Origin: Treponema sp. JC4
Lineage (GTDB): Bacteria; Spirochaetota; Spirochaetia; Treponematales; Treponemataceae
DNA: 61,249 nucleotides
Assembly: GCF_000260795.1 (NCBI RefSeq)
Contig: NZ_AJGU01000014.1
Span: 1 to 61,249, forward strand
Direction: 5' to 3'
Below the pieces are notes generated by a model that had not been told where the DNA came from, made no database searches, and saw only the letters and a list, made by a program, of their open reading frames with translations. The position numbers were made by a program, and so were the translations under genes. Of the stretch, positions 1-9,311 are shown one piece after another (the first letter of the stretch is position 1; the number at the start of each line of letters is the position of its first letter).

Positions 1-830
1 GAAAGAATGTTTTTTTCTGTAAGAATATGAAAACTTCCCCAGAAATTGTAAAGAATAAAGTGCTGGTCCCAGTTAAAGCTGTCTATGCTGCCTGCAATAT
101 CTTTTAGTGTTGAAGAGAGAGTTTTTTCATCAATTCCGGTTTTAAAATCAAGCTTGATGGCGGGAATATCGCGTTCAAAAAAAAGGTCAAGGTTTCTGTC
201 TTTCTGGAAGGAAAGGGTATAAAGCTGGCTTAAAAAAATCAGGGAATTCGTAAGGGGAAGTTTATTTTTTAAAAAGGCATTCAGACAGTTTTTTATAAGG
301 TTTCCAGGTGCAATAATCTGATTGCTTGAAGCAGTTATTTTTGTTTTTTCAGCGGCAAGGTTAAAAAATACTGCCGTAAAATCATCTTCAAAATAGTAGT
401 TTTCAAGAAAAACATCGCTTCCATAAATCATTCCCTGCTTTGTGAAGACAGGAGCTTCTCCATAGGCAAACAGAATGGTTGGATTATAGGGGAGTTTTGT
501 ATTTTTAAGAAAAGTGATAAACTCTCTTATCGTTTCCTTTTTGAGGAAGGCTCCCTGCATTTCAAAAACGAAAAGCACATTTTTTGACTCTTCAGATTGA
601 AGCTTTGTGCCGATATTTTCTATATAAATATTGTAGGGAAAGTCGTTCTGGTTATAGCTTAAAAGCGGCTGAGCCTGTGGCTTAAAATTATTTGCTGAAA
701 GAAATTCGAAAAGAGTAAGGCATAAATTACTTCCTTCCGGTCTTTTTTGCGGCTCTTGTGCTGGCAGGCTTGTGAAAAAGAGGTGAGATAGCAGAACTGT
801 AAGAAAAAAGGCCTTTTTTTTGAATTTCAT
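1..830 (-). CDS. Exported protein of unknown function, C-terminus cut by the window edge
   Basis: Reading leftwards from an ATG, a frame stays open for 276 codons to the window edge, so the 3' end is missing. The first 24 residues form a signal peptide: a KFKKK basic start, a hydrophobic core (AFFLTVLLSHLFFTSL) and a likely cleavage site after PAQ. No cysteine follows the core, so it is probably periplasmic rather than a lipoprotein. The mature part has segments such as NVLFVFEMQGA, PTILFAYGEAP and RDIPAIKLDF spaced roughly like strands of an M28-type aminopeptidase fold. I see no complete set of metal ligands, so a degenerate M28-like protein is only a weak guess. It is transcribed divergently from the next gene. 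Confidence 0.6.
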   Translation of the reverse strand, partial: MKFKKKAFFLTVLLSHLFFTSLPAQEPQKRPEGSNLCLTLFEFLSANNFKPQAQPLLSYNQNDFPYNIYIENIGTKLQSEESKNVLFVFEMQGAFLKKETIREFITFLKNTKLPYNPTILFAYGEAPVFTKQGMIYGSDVFLENYYFEDDFTAVFFNLAAEKTKITASSNQIIAPGNLIKNCLNAFLKNKLPLTNSLIFLSQLYTLSFQKDRNLDLFFERDIPAIKLDFKTGIDEKTLSSTLKDIAGSIDSFNWDQHFILYNFWGSFHILTEKNIL

Positions 831-855
831 GTAAATTCAGTTTAAGAATTTTGTG

Positions 856-884
856 TTTACAATGCAAGTCCAATAGGTTATAAT
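856..884 (+). promoter_or_regulatory. Sigma-70 type promoter for the 922-2752 genes
   Basis: TTTACA and a perfect TATAAT are separated by 17 bases, and the TATAAT ends 37 bases before the ATG. A GGGTGG ribosome binding site lies at 913-918. Spacing and sequence match the housekeeping promoter consensus closely. Confidence 0.6.
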
Positions 885-921
885 TTTAATAGGAAATAAA
901 AAGTTACTTTTTGGGTGGATT

Positions 922-2085
922 ATGGCGTCTGACAAAAAATTTATTCTTGAATTACCTCTGAAAGTTATCCTGACTGAAGACGGCGCTTCAAATTTTATTA
1001 GTCATAATAAAAAGCTCCTTCGTTTTAAACTTGCAGATAATATTGAAGAATACGGTATTTCATTAAACAAATTTTCTCCTCAGTCAATTCAGAGCATGAT
1101 TTTAGTTGATTACATTTCTAAAATCGAAATTTCCATGTCTGAATTTGTTTCTTCCCGCCAGGAAGTAATGGATCTTTCAAAGGTCATTGTTTTTTCAATC
1201 CTTTACAAGCAGTTTGACCGCGAAGTTTATTCTGCCCTAATTCAGTGTGACTGTGTAAGAAAACATAACCGCGCAAATCCTACTCATTTGATTGATGAAA
1301 GAACAGAAATGAGTGAACGCCAGCTGCGCGCAATCCTTTCAAATAAAGAAAATATCATTCAGACAACCCGCCGCCAGATTCTTGAGCCGGTATGGAAGGC
1401 TGTAATGGGTAATGCAGAATTTTCATCAGAAGAAAAGAACATTTATCTTTTGATGAGCGAAAAGTTTATGAACCGTCTTGGTCTTATGAACTGGTATATC
1501 ATCACTTTGTTTGCAAAAAATGAAGGCGCAAACGAAATGTATATTGCAATCCGTAACATTTTGAGTCAGTACATGGAAAAATCAAAGGTTGCTGAATATA
1601 TTTCGGTAATGGTGATGGAGCTTGCCCTTAATAACGAAAATACCAATATCCGTAAAGAAGCAAAAAATATGTATCACGGAATCAAGGATATTGATGCCCT
1701 TATTTACGACCCTGAAATCCGCGCAAAAATCGTTCAGGAGCTTCAGAGAAAGCATGAACTTGTATTCCTCAGCTGGAAGCTTGGCGGCGGTTCTACTTCT
1801 ATAGGTAAGCAGGGAAGACTTTCCATTACTCTTTACAACAAGGACGATGAGTTCCAGGAAGTAAAGGAAAACATTGAAACTGCAAAATCATCAAATACAG
1901 AAAAAAGAACCCTTATAGACTTCTACCGCGATTTGCCGGAAGGGCAGGAAGGAACAGATCTGGGCCTCTACTATCTTTCTTATCTTGATGATGCCTGCAA
2001 AAAGGTAAACGTAAAGTTCGAATCTCTGGTAAATCAGTTCTCTGCAAGTGAGCTTACCGTCATCAATTTGAACTTCAACTTCTAG
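922..2085 (+). CDS. Conserved-type spirochaetal protein of unknown function, possibly with a degenerate GHKL ATPase fold
   Basis: A 387-residue soluble protein with no signal peptide and no membrane segment. The ATG follows a GGGTGG ribosome binding site. The first ~280 residues are largely helical and charged. The C-terminal ~200 residues contain ELALNNEN, then LSITLYNKDDEF, then EGTDLGLYYL in an order recalling the N, G1 and G2 boxes of GHKL (histidine kinase-like) ATPases. The glycines expected in G1 are missing and there is no phospho-acceptor histidine domain. I infer at most a degenerate nucleotide-binding domain. The gene is followed after one base by a lipoprotein gene, so the two are probably co-transcribed. 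I do not recognise a named family. Confidence 0.75.
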   Translation: MASDKKFILELPLKVILTEDGASNFISHNKKLLRFKLADNIEEYGISLNKFSPQSIQSMILVDYISKIEISMSEFVSSRQEVMDLSKVIVFSILYKQFDREVYSALIQCDCVRKHNRANPTHLIDERTEMSERQLRAILSNKENIIQTTRRQILEPVWKAVMGNAEFSSEEKNIYLLMSEKFMNRLGLMNWYIITLFAKNEGANEMYIAIRNILSQYMEKSKVAEYISVMVMELALNNENTNIRKEAKNMYHGIKDIDALIYDPEIRAKIVQELQRKHELVFLSWKLGGGSTSIGKQGRLSITLYNKDDEFQEVKENIETAKSSNTEKRTLIDFYRDLPEGQEGTDLGLYYLSYLDDACKKVNVKFESLVNQFSASELTVINLNFNF

Positions 2086-2086
2086 C

Positions 2087-2752
2087 ATGGACTATCACAT
2101 ACGAAACTTCAGTAAATTTTTCTCACTCTTTTCAGTTTTTCTTTTTATATTTTTCTCTTGTGCCCAGAATTCAGCAGATATTAATCAGTCTGAAATGACG
2201 GTGGTTTTTGAATATCAGGATGAAGAAACTCTTCCTTCTGCAAGGCTCTGTGCCTTTGTTGAGTCTGATTCAGACAGCAGACGAAGCGGACTTTTGCAGC
2301 TTTCTACAAAAAAAGACGGTTTTATCTGGTCTGCACCTTCTTTAGTTCGCATAAAATCCGGGGATAAATTCTGGACCGGCTATACAAATTTTTTGATGCA
2401 GAAAAATCAGCCATTTCCCCTTGATTCCTACAGAATTTTAATCCAGAATGCCGACGAAAAAGAGGCAGAAGAAATATTTGATTTTTCCTACGATTCCAGC
2501 TTTTATAAATTAAAGGCTGCTGAAGTTGAAGAAAAAATGCTGAGTCTTGGCGCCGTAAAAAAAATTGCAATTTATGATGAAAATCATATTCTTTTGTATT
2601 ACGGAGAGCTTAAGGATAACCTTTCTTCTTCACGAAAAATATGGAATGTTTATTCTAAGGCAAATTATTTTAATGTAATCTGGCAGACAAAGGACAATAC
2701 TGTAATATGTATTTTGCCAAAACAACTTGTAGTTCCTGACGAAAACGATTAA
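2087..2752 (+). CDS. Putative lipoprotein of unknown function
   Basis: A 221-residue protein whose first ~25 residues are a lipoprotein signal: a basic start, the hydrophobic run FFSLFSVFLFIFF, then SC as a spirochaete-type lipobox (FFSC) followed by AQNS. After cleavage it would be lipid-anchored and face the periplasm or surface. The mature part is acidic and mixed alpha/beta, with no motif I recognise. The ATG begins one base after the stop of the preceding gene, which indicates translational coupling. trmB follows 15 bases downstream, so this looks like the middle of an operon running at least to ligA. Confidence 0.7.
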   Translation: MDYHIRNFSKFFSLFSVFLFIFFSCAQNSADINQSEMTVVFEYQDEETLPSARLCAFVESDSDSRRSGLLQLSTKKDGFIWSAPSLVRIKSGDKFWTGYTNFLMQKNQPFPLDSYRILIQNADEKEAEEIFDFSYDSSFYKLKAAEVEEKMLSLGAVKKIAIYDENHILLYYGELKDNLSSSRKIWNVYSKANYFNVIWQTKDNTVICILPKQLVVPDEND

Positions 2753-2767
2753 ATTTATAGGTGGTAT

Positions 2768-3541
2768 ATGAATAATAATTTTGATTCTTTTGAAGAAAAT
2801 ACTGCTTCAGAAAGCAGTGAGCCGGTTCCCCTGTCCTGTGGTACAGAGGAAGAAAATGAAAGCGCCCTTGAAGGCCTTAAGCGTGAAATTAAGACCTATG
2901 TCCTTCGAATTGGACGTATGACTGCAGCCCAGGAGAAGGCTTATAGCGAACTTTCTCCACGCTGGTGTATTCCCTTTGAAAAAAAACAGCTGAACTTTGT
3001 AGACATTTTTGGAAACACAAATCCTGTAATTATTGAAATTGGTTTTGGAATGGGAGATGCAACCGCAGACCTGGCAGAAGCAAATCCTGACATCAACTAT
3101 CTTGGAATTGAAGTTCACAGACCTGGGGTTGGAAAGCTCTTAAACGAAATCCAGAAACGTGATTTAAAAAATCTTTTTATTATTGAATATGATGCAGTAG
3201 AAGTTCTCCGCGAAATGATTGGAGATAATACTGTTAACGGTTTTCATATTTTCTTCCCGGATCCATGGCCAAAGAAGCGCCACCACAAGCGCAGAATGGT
3301 TCAGAGACCACGAACAAATCTTTTTGCACAGAAGCTTTCTAAGGGCGGCTACCTTTATTTTGTAACCGACTGGCTTGAATATGCTGAATTTGCCCTTGAA
3401 GAATTAAATGAAACTAAATCCTTGAAAAATAAGTATGAAGGCTTTGCTCTTCCTCAAAAATGGCGTAAGCAGACAAAATTTGAGCGTAAGGGAATTGCTG
3501 CCGACAGACCTATTACTGAACTTTTCTTTGAGAAAATATAA
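2768..3541 (+). CDS. trmB: tRNA (guanine-N7-)-methyltransferase TrmB
   Basis: TrmB transfers a methyl group from S-adenosylmethionine to N7 of guanine 46 in the tRNA variable loop. The 257-residue protein shows the family marks: the SAM-binding EIGFGMGDA near residue 77, [13 protein letters not shown], and the signature [17 protein letters not shown] near residue 163 with its catalytic aspartate and basic RNA-binding run, followed by [11 protein letters not shown]. An acidic N-terminal extension of roughly 45 residues precedes the fold. The ATG follows AGGTGG at a normal distance. The stop codon directly abuts the ATG of ligA. Confidence 0.96.
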   Translation: MNNNFDSFEENTASESSEPVPLSCGTEEENESALEGLKREIKTYVLRIGRMTAAQEKAYSELSPRWCIPFEKKQLNFVDIFGNTNPVIIEIGFGMGDATADLAEANPDINYLGIEVHRPGVGKLLNEIQKRDLKNLFIIEYDAVEVLREMIGDNTVNGFHIFFPDPWPKKRHHKRRMVQRPRTNLFAQKLSKGGYLYFVTDWLEYAEFALEELNETKSLKNKYEGFALPQKWRKQTKFERKGIAADRPITELFFEKI

Positions 3542-5496
3542 ATGAACTTATTTGACGATTCGGAACTTGACGAGCTTTCAAAAAAAATGCCCGCATAAAA
3601 GAACTGGAAAAACTCATTAAAAAATATCAGGCCTCATATTATAACGGTGAGGCCGAAATTGAAGACAGTGAATTCGATAAGCTTTGGGACGAATTAAAGG
3701 CTCTTGACCCGGCAAATACTATTTTGCAGAAGGTTGGGGCAGACAGCGGAAACTTTGCAAAAATCCGCCACGTAATGCCTATGGGCAGCCAGGAAAAGGC
3801 TGCAGACCCACAGCAGTTTCTTGACTGGGCTAAAAAGCACGTATATGACGAATACCTTGTTGAATACAAACTTGACGGGGCTTCACTGGAGTTGCAGTAT
3901 GAGGAAGGTAAGCTTGTAAGGGCTGTTACGCGCGGAGATGGCGTTATCGGGGATGACATTACGGCCAACGCGCGCAAAATGGGCGGAGTAAAGTCCCAGC
4001 TTATAATTGACGATGAAAAAATAAGTTTTACAGGTGGAATCCGTGGCGAAGTAATTATGACCCACGAGGTTCACAAAAATCATTTTTCTGATAAGGCTAA
4101 CTGCCGTAATGCTGCGAACGGCCTTATGAAGCGTAAGGATGGTGAAGGAAGTGAGTTTCTTAATCTTATTGTGTATGATGCGCTCGAAACTAGGGGAAAA
4201 ACTTATTTTAATGATGAACAGGAGAAAATCGCCTTTCTTAAGAAATGTGGCTTCCAGACTGTCCGCCTTGAGATCTGTAAAACTCCTGAAGACGTCATAA
4301 AATACCGCGAAAGAATAATGGAAGAACGTAAGGCTTCCATTCCATATGATATAGACGGCCTTGTTGTAAAGGAAAGGGCAATTAATCTTGATGATGCCTT
4401 CCGTAACCGTCCGGACCGCCAGATTGCCTTTAAGTTCAGCCTGGAAGAAGCTGTTTCTGTTTTAAGAGAGGTTGAATGGAGTAAAAACGGCGGAACTTAT
4501 ACCCCTGTTGCAATTTTTGATGAAGTTGAATTAAACGGAACTAAGGTTCAGAGGGCAAGTCTTGCAAACCCTGATACAATGCGACAGCTTGGAGTGCGAA
4601 TCGGAAGCCATGTTGTAGTTGTAAAGCGAGGGGAAATCATTCCAAAAATCATGTCGGTTCTGCCTTCCCAAAATCCGGCAGAAGAAAGAGATGTTGTATT
4701 CCCTTGCACCTGTGAAGTATGCGGAACAAAGCTTTTAGATGAAGGCAGCAGACTTTTCTGTCCTAATAAGGAATGTAAAAAACGCGTTCTTCATCAGCTT
4801 TTAAAGTGGCAGAATGTTGTTGATATCCGTGACCTTGGCGAAACCCTTATAACCTCGCTTTTTAATGACGGACTTGTAACTTCAATTACAGATATCTATA
4901 AGCTTACTGCAGACCAGCTGGTTCCATACTTTTTGAATGAAGAAAGCATTGAAGCAGAAAAAAAATCACTGGGAGCCCAGAAGGTTTATGCTTCAATTCA
5001 GAATCACCGCAGAATGAAGCTGCCGGTTTTTCTTGCCGGTTTTGATATTGAAGGCTTTGGCGAAACCTTAGCAGAAAAGCTTGCCTCAAGCGGTTTTGAA
5101 TCTCTTGAAAAAATGCTCAATGCCAGCACAGACCAGATTGCCTCTGTTTACGGCTTTGCAGAAATTACTGCCAGAATAATTACAGAAGGTCTTGCAGAAA
5201 ACCGCGAAGAAATGCTTGCTCTTGTTAACAGCGGTATTATTACGATTGAAGAAGCAGGCGGCGGAAAACTTGCAGGCAAATCCTTCTGTTTTACAGGCGA
5301 GCTTTCCATGAAGCGCGCAGATGCAGAAAAGCTTGTAAAGGATAACGGCGGATCAATAAAATCTTCCGTAACAAAAGATTTGAGCTACCTTGTTACTAAT
5401 GACACAGGCAGTGGTTCAAGTAAAAACGTAAAGGCTGCAAAACTTGGAATTCCTGTTATTGATGAAAAAGCCTTTATGGAACTGCTGGAAGCTTAA
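3542..5496 (+). CDS. ligA: NAD-dependent DNA ligase LigA, with a one-base frameshift near the start
   Basis: LigA seals nicks in replication and repair using NAD. The frame from the ATG right after trmB reads MNLFDDSELDELSKK, then meets a stop after an A8 run (about 3582-3589). Adding one A joins it to NARIKELEKLIKK, which gives the domain Ia NMN-binding segment YQASYYNGEAEIEDSEFD and a 651-residue protein of normal length. The adenylation lysine is in YKLDGAS (about K110). The OB domain, a four-cysteine zinc finger (CEVCG ... CPNKEC), helix-hairpin-helix repeats and a C-terminal BRCT domain (GKSFCFTGELS) follow. A downstream TTG could only start a protein lacking domain Ia. The gene is normally essential, so sequencing error or slippage at A8 is likelier than loss. 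Its end overlaps the convergent next gene by 4 bases. Confidence 0.93.
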
Positions 5497-6116
5497 AGAG
5501 GGGCCAGCTTCAGGTTTCCGTCTTTTTCTGCCCGAATTGAATAATATAGTCCGGTTCTGCAGAAAGAAAGGTCTATCCCGATTTTTTTTACAGAGAAAAA
5601 GCGGGGAACCTTAAAATGTCCGTTTGCAAAGGAAGAAATATCATAGAGCTTGTGCCTCTGCTTTTTTGTAGAGGCAAAGCCTAAGAGCATGCACTGGCCG
5701 TTTTCATCATAATAGCGGGAAAGTTCTGTTCCTTTTTTATGCTTAAGTCTGCTTCCTTCATATATCTGGTCTTTTGAACAGATTTCCGAAGGAAAATAAA
5801 AAATCTTTTTGTTAATCGAAACTCTGTAAAAATCAATGGTAAGATAATTTCCCACCCAGGAACGCTCAATAACCGCAATTTCATTTCCGCTTGAATCAAT
5901 AAGGGAAAAGCTTGCGCTCACGGTATTTTCACCTTCCTGCTGGCTATTACCAAAGATATTTATTCTTAAAAGTTCTTTTTCTGTTGAGTCTGGAATTGAT
6001 TTTGCCGCGATGTAAACCTTTGAAAGGGTAAAGCCCCAGTAAATAATGTAAAAAACAATTATTACGGGAATTAAAAACGCGATTTTTGCTTTTACATAAG
6101 CCTTATCAATAACCAA
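5493..6116 (-). CDS. Single-pass membrane protein of unknown function
   Basis: A 207-residue protein with one N-terminal membrane helix (IAFLIPVIIVFYIIYWGFTL, about residues 12-31) and a beta-rich domain beyond it, probably in the periplasm. No cysteine lipobox is present. The start codon is TTG, preceded by AAGGA at an acceptable distance; there is no ATG in a better place. Segments such as GNEIAVIERSWVGNYLTIDFYRVSI suggest a small beta-sandwich, but I do not recognise a family. It lies 27 bases downstream of the M23 peptidase gene and is probably co-transcribed with it, recJ and recO. It converges with ligA with a 4-base overlap. Confidence 0.65.
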   Translation of the reverse strand: MVIDKAYVKAKIAFLIPVIIVFYIIYWGFTLSKVYIAAKSIPDSTEKELLRINIFGNSQQEGENTVSASFSLIDSSGNEIAVIERSWVGNYLTIDFYRVSINKKIFYFPSEICSKDQIYEGSRLKHKKGTELSRYYDENGQCMLLGFASTKKQRHKLYDISSFANGHFKVPRFFSVKKIGIDLSFCRTGLYYSIRAEKDGNLKLAPL

Positions 6117-6143
6117 AAAGCAAATCCTTAGAATTAAATCCTT

Positions 6144-7124
6144 TTATTCTGTTTCAAAAGTAAAGTCTCTCAAGAAGAATTCAGGAAGAATTGCACTGCC
6201 GTTCAGACGCATTTCCCAGTGAAGATGCGGTCCTGTAGCAAGTCCTGTCGCTCCTGACTTTCCAATAAGCTGCCCCTGCTTTACCATATCACCTTCGTTT
6301 ACGCCAAGTTCGCTAAGGTGATAGTAAACGCTGTAAAGACCAGGAAGATGTTCAATTACAATACTCCAGCCAGTTGTAATTCTGTTTTCTGCAAGCACAA
6401 CCTTTCCTTCTGCGCAAGACTTTACATCACTGCCGGTAGGAATTCCGTAATCATTTCCAAAGTGAAGGGTTGTAGATTTTTTTCCGTTTGCATAAATGAA
6501 GGTTCGTCTGTCTCCGCAGCGGGCTGTGTAGCGGGTAGAATCTGTAGGAGACGTAAAGGGCTTTGTCTGATAAACAGCCTGATAAGAGGTTGAAAAGAAT
6601 ATATTATTCAGTTTTTCAATCTGAGCCATTCTTTCAGCGCTTGTATCAGTTCTGATGTCTGTATTTGCCTGATTAAGCGGAATATCTTCTTTTTCAAAAG
6701 TATAAGGCTTGAATACTGTCGGCAAGATAAATTCCTGAGGCTTTTCTCCGTTAAGACTGAAAACTACCTTTACCTGATAAGGCTGCTCCGTGTCATTCCA
6801 GATTGTAACCGGAACTCCGCTAAGCATTTCCCAGGAATTTCTGTTTTTCTTTGGATTAATCTGGTAAAAAGGTGAAGTTTCAAGTTTTTTTCCAAGATTT
6901 AAAAGCTGAAGCTCTGCCTTGAGTCCGTTTGCCTGCTTTTTTACGTTTTTTGCAGGAATCACATTCATCCTTACAAAAACTGCGTGGCCAGGACTTACTT
7001 CATTATTATATTTTACGTTGATTGTATAATTTTCAGACTGAAAACTTGCGCTTTCTGAAAAAAGTGGAAAAGCTGAAAGAAGTACCAGAAATGCTGCAAT
7101 TATTTTTCCAATTTTTAATTTCAT
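6144..7124 (-). CDS. M23 family (LytM/gametolysin-type) peptidase, exported
   Basis: Predicted zinc metallopeptidase acting on peptidoglycan cross-links in the periplasm. The 326-residue protein begins with a signal peptide (IIAAFLVLLSAFPLFSESA). An N-terminal beta domain is followed by the C-terminal M23 domain, where the zinc ligands are visible: HFGNDYGIPTG (HxxxD) and GPHLHWEMRLNG (HxH), separated by GWSIVIEHLPGLYSVYYHL with the usual conserved histidine. All catalytic positions are present, so it is probably active and not an EnvC/NlpD-type activator. A recognition role at the cell ends or in septation is inference. It lies 36 bases downstream of recJ. Confidence 0.9.
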   Translation of the reverse strand: MKLKIGKIIAAFLVLLSAFPLFSESASFQSENYTINVKYNNEVSPGHAVFVRMNVIPAKNVKKQANGLKAELQLLNLGKKLETSPFYQINPKKNRNSWEMLSGVPVTIWNDTEQPYQVKVVFSLNGEKPQEFILPTVFKPYTFEKEDIPLNQANTDIRTDTSAERMAQIEKLNNIFFSTSYQAVYQTKPFTSPTDSTRYTARCGDRRTFIYANGKKSTTLHFGNDYGIPTGSDVKSCAEGKVVLAENRITTGWSIVIEHLPGLYSVYYHLSELGVNEGDMVKQGQLIGKSGATGLATGPHLHWEMRLNGSAILPEFFLRDFTFETE

Positions 7125-7160
7125 TTTTTTTATCTGCCCCCGAAATCAAAATTAAAAAGC

Positions 7161-9308
7161 TCAGTTTCCATTATTTGAAAGCTGCAGCTCTTTTATAACC
7201 ATCTGATTTGTTACTGTTCCATTAAAATAATTTCTGTTTAGTGAATAAAGTATATCATAAGACTGGCCTATAGTGATATCTTTTTTTATTCTATCTCCCT
7301 GCCCCCAGAACATTGCAGGGAATTTGTATTTTCCAAAGTCAAAAGTCAACTTAAGGTGAAGAGGTTCCTTTTTTCCTACAAGCATTGCATCACAGAGCTT
7401 TGCATTTTTTGTCATAAAGAGAAGCTCTGCGTTTTCGTTTCCGTAAGGTTCAAAAATATCAACCAGTTTAAAAATATCAGGAGTAAGGTAGCCCGAAGGA
7501 ATTTCTGCATCAATTTCATATTCCGGCTGGTCATTTGTAAGTACAATACTTTTTGAAGCGTCTTTAAGATAAGTCAAAAACTGAGGAAGCTTTTCTTTTT
7601 CAAAACTGAAGCCTGCCGCATAATTGTGGCCGCCGTGATTCAGGAAAAAGCCTCCCATTTTATCAAGGAAGTCTGTAGCAATAAAGCCTCTTTTACTTCT
7701 TACAGAGCCAATGCAGATATCCTTATTAAAGGTGATGGCAAAGGAAGGTACTCCAAAATCACTCATCAGTTTTGCCGCAAAAAGTCCTGTCAGACCGCTC
7801 TGAATTTCCTCGCTTACAACAACGCAGAAGTTATTATTGTGCTCGGTAATGCTTTTTTTAGCCTCATCCGAAACCTTGTAGCTTGCGTTCTGAACAAGAG
7901 TTTTTCTCTCTTCATTCAGCTGCAGAATTTTATCTGCCAGCATTTCCCTTTCTTTTGGATTCTGGCTCAAAAGAAGATTGATTGCAACGTCAGGTTTTCC
8001 AAGACGGCCGGCAGCGTTAATAGCAGGAATAATATTCCAGGAAAGGTCGATTGAAGTTGCCACATCTGCAATAATGCGGGATTTAGAAAAAAGCTCCGAA
8101 AGACCTTCACGGGTTTTATTTTTCTTGATTGAAGCAAGGCAGTTATTTACAAAAATACGGTTTTCATTTTTCATCGGCATGATGTCGGCAAGGGCAGCAA
8201 GTCCAACCAGCTGAAGGTCTCTTGTTTCCCCCTGAAGGAATTCAGCATGCTTTTGAGAAATGATTTTTTTGCAGTAAGTAACATAAAGATTGTAGATACT
8301 GTCCAAAGCTCCGCCCTGAGTCTGAAGGTATTTTGCAATTGAAGAAAGCTTTGTAAGCTCCTGGGAAGATTTATTTTTTATCTGAGGAATTACCTTTGAA
8401 ATCTCTGAACGCAGGTCATTAATCATAAAATCAATGCCGCTTCCAAACATGGCTGCAAGCTGATTTTTTACAGCCTGAGAATCCCAGGCGTATAAAAGCT
8501 GTCCCTGTAAAAAGGAAATCAGCCTTGTATTATAGATGGAAGTTTTTCCCAGAAGCAGTTTTTCGTGAAGCTCCTTGTGCTTCACAAGATTTTTGATTTT
8601 AAGGCAGTCAATTAAAAGCGCCTCTTTCTTTTCATCCTGATTGATTTCTATGATGGTAATTTCGGAATTATAAAAATCTGTATGGGCAAAACGCAGGGCA
8701 CTTACCAGTTTATAGGCAACTGCCGCTCCGGAAATGTCTTTAAATGGATATTCAGATTCATTTAGCTTTGGATTTACAATTACGCTTGCTTCAGGCACTT
8801 CTTCCTGAGGGTTATGATGGTCTGTGATAATCACATCAATTCCAAGCTGGTTTGCGTGGCGGACTTCTTCAAAGCAGGAAATACCGCAGTCAACGGTTAT
8901 GATAAGACTTCCATTCTGATTGTAAAAATTATCTACCGCTTCAATAGAAAGACCATAGGCTTCTTCATCAAGGGGAACCCGCCAGCTTACGTCAATATTT
9001 CGGCTTTTAAGGTAATCATAAAGAATGGCAGTACTTGTAACACCGTCGGCATCACTGTCTCCGAAAATCAGAACTTTTTCGCCTTCTTCTTCCGCCTGTA
9101 AAATGCGTTCAACGGCATCTTCCATATTGGGAAGCAGAAAGGGCTCGTGCTGGAAGCGTAAATCCTTTTCAAGAAAGTAAAGAATATCCTCTCCGGAAGT
9201 GATTCCCCGCCTTACAAAAATCGAAGCCAGAATCTGATCTATTTTATAATTATTGCAGAGCGGCTCAATCTGCTGCTTTGTAACACTTTTTTTTGTCCAT
9301 TCAGTCAT
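7161..9308 (-). CDS. recJ: Single-stranded-DNA-specific exonuclease RecJ
   Basis: RecJ degrades single-stranded DNA 5' to 3' in RecFOR recombination and mismatch repair. Family motifs appear in order: FGDSDADGVTS (motif I, DxDxDG), TVDCG, ITDHHNP (DHH), the DHHA1-side NAAGRLGKPDVA, and GGHNYAAGF near residue 560. At 715 residues it is longer than the ~570 of E. coli RecJ. Most of the extra length is a helical, lysine-rich insertion of about 140 residues (roughly 215-355) between the DHH motif and LAALADIMP. It follows recO by 3 bases, so the two repair genes form one operon. Confidence 0.95.
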   Translation of the reverse strand: MTEWTKKSVTKQQIEPLCNNYKIDQILASIFVRRGITSGEDILYFLEKDLRFQHEPFLLPNMEDAVERILQAEEEGEKVLIFGDSDADGVTSTAILYDYLKSRNIDVSWRVPLDEEAYGLSIEAVDNFYNQNGSLIITVDCGISCFEEVRHANQLGIDVIITDHHNPQEEVPEASVIVNPKLNESEYPFKDISGAAVAYKLVSALRFAHTDFYNSEITIIEINQDEKKEALLIDCLKIKNLVKHKELHEKLLLGKTSIYNTRLISFLQGQLLYAWDSQAVKNQLAAMFGSGIDFMINDLRSEISKVIPQIKNKSSQELTKLSSIAKYLQTQGGALDSIYNLYVTYCKKIISQKHAEFLQGETRDLQLVGLAALADIMPMKNENRIFVNNCLASIKKNKTREGLSELFSKSRIIADVATSIDLSWNIIPAINAAGRLGKPDVAINLLLSQNPKEREMLADKILQLNEERKTLVQNASYKVSDEAKKSITEHNNNFCVVVSEEIQSGLTGLFAAKLMSDFGVPSFAITFNKDICIGSVRSKRGFIATDFLDKMGGFFLNHGGHNYAAGFSFEKEKLPQFLTYLKDASKSIVLTNDQPEYEIDAEIPSGYLTPDIFKLVDIFEPYGNENAELLFMTKNAKLCDAMLVGKKEPLHLKLTFDFGKYKFPAMFWGQGDRIKKDITIGQSYDILYSLNRNYFNGTVTNQMVIKELQLSNNGN

Positions 9309-9311
9309 GAT

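Noticed and set aside
3724-5496. LigA starting at an internal TTG
   Set aside because: That protein would lack the NMN-binding domain Ia, whose sequence is clearly present just upstream in the same frame.
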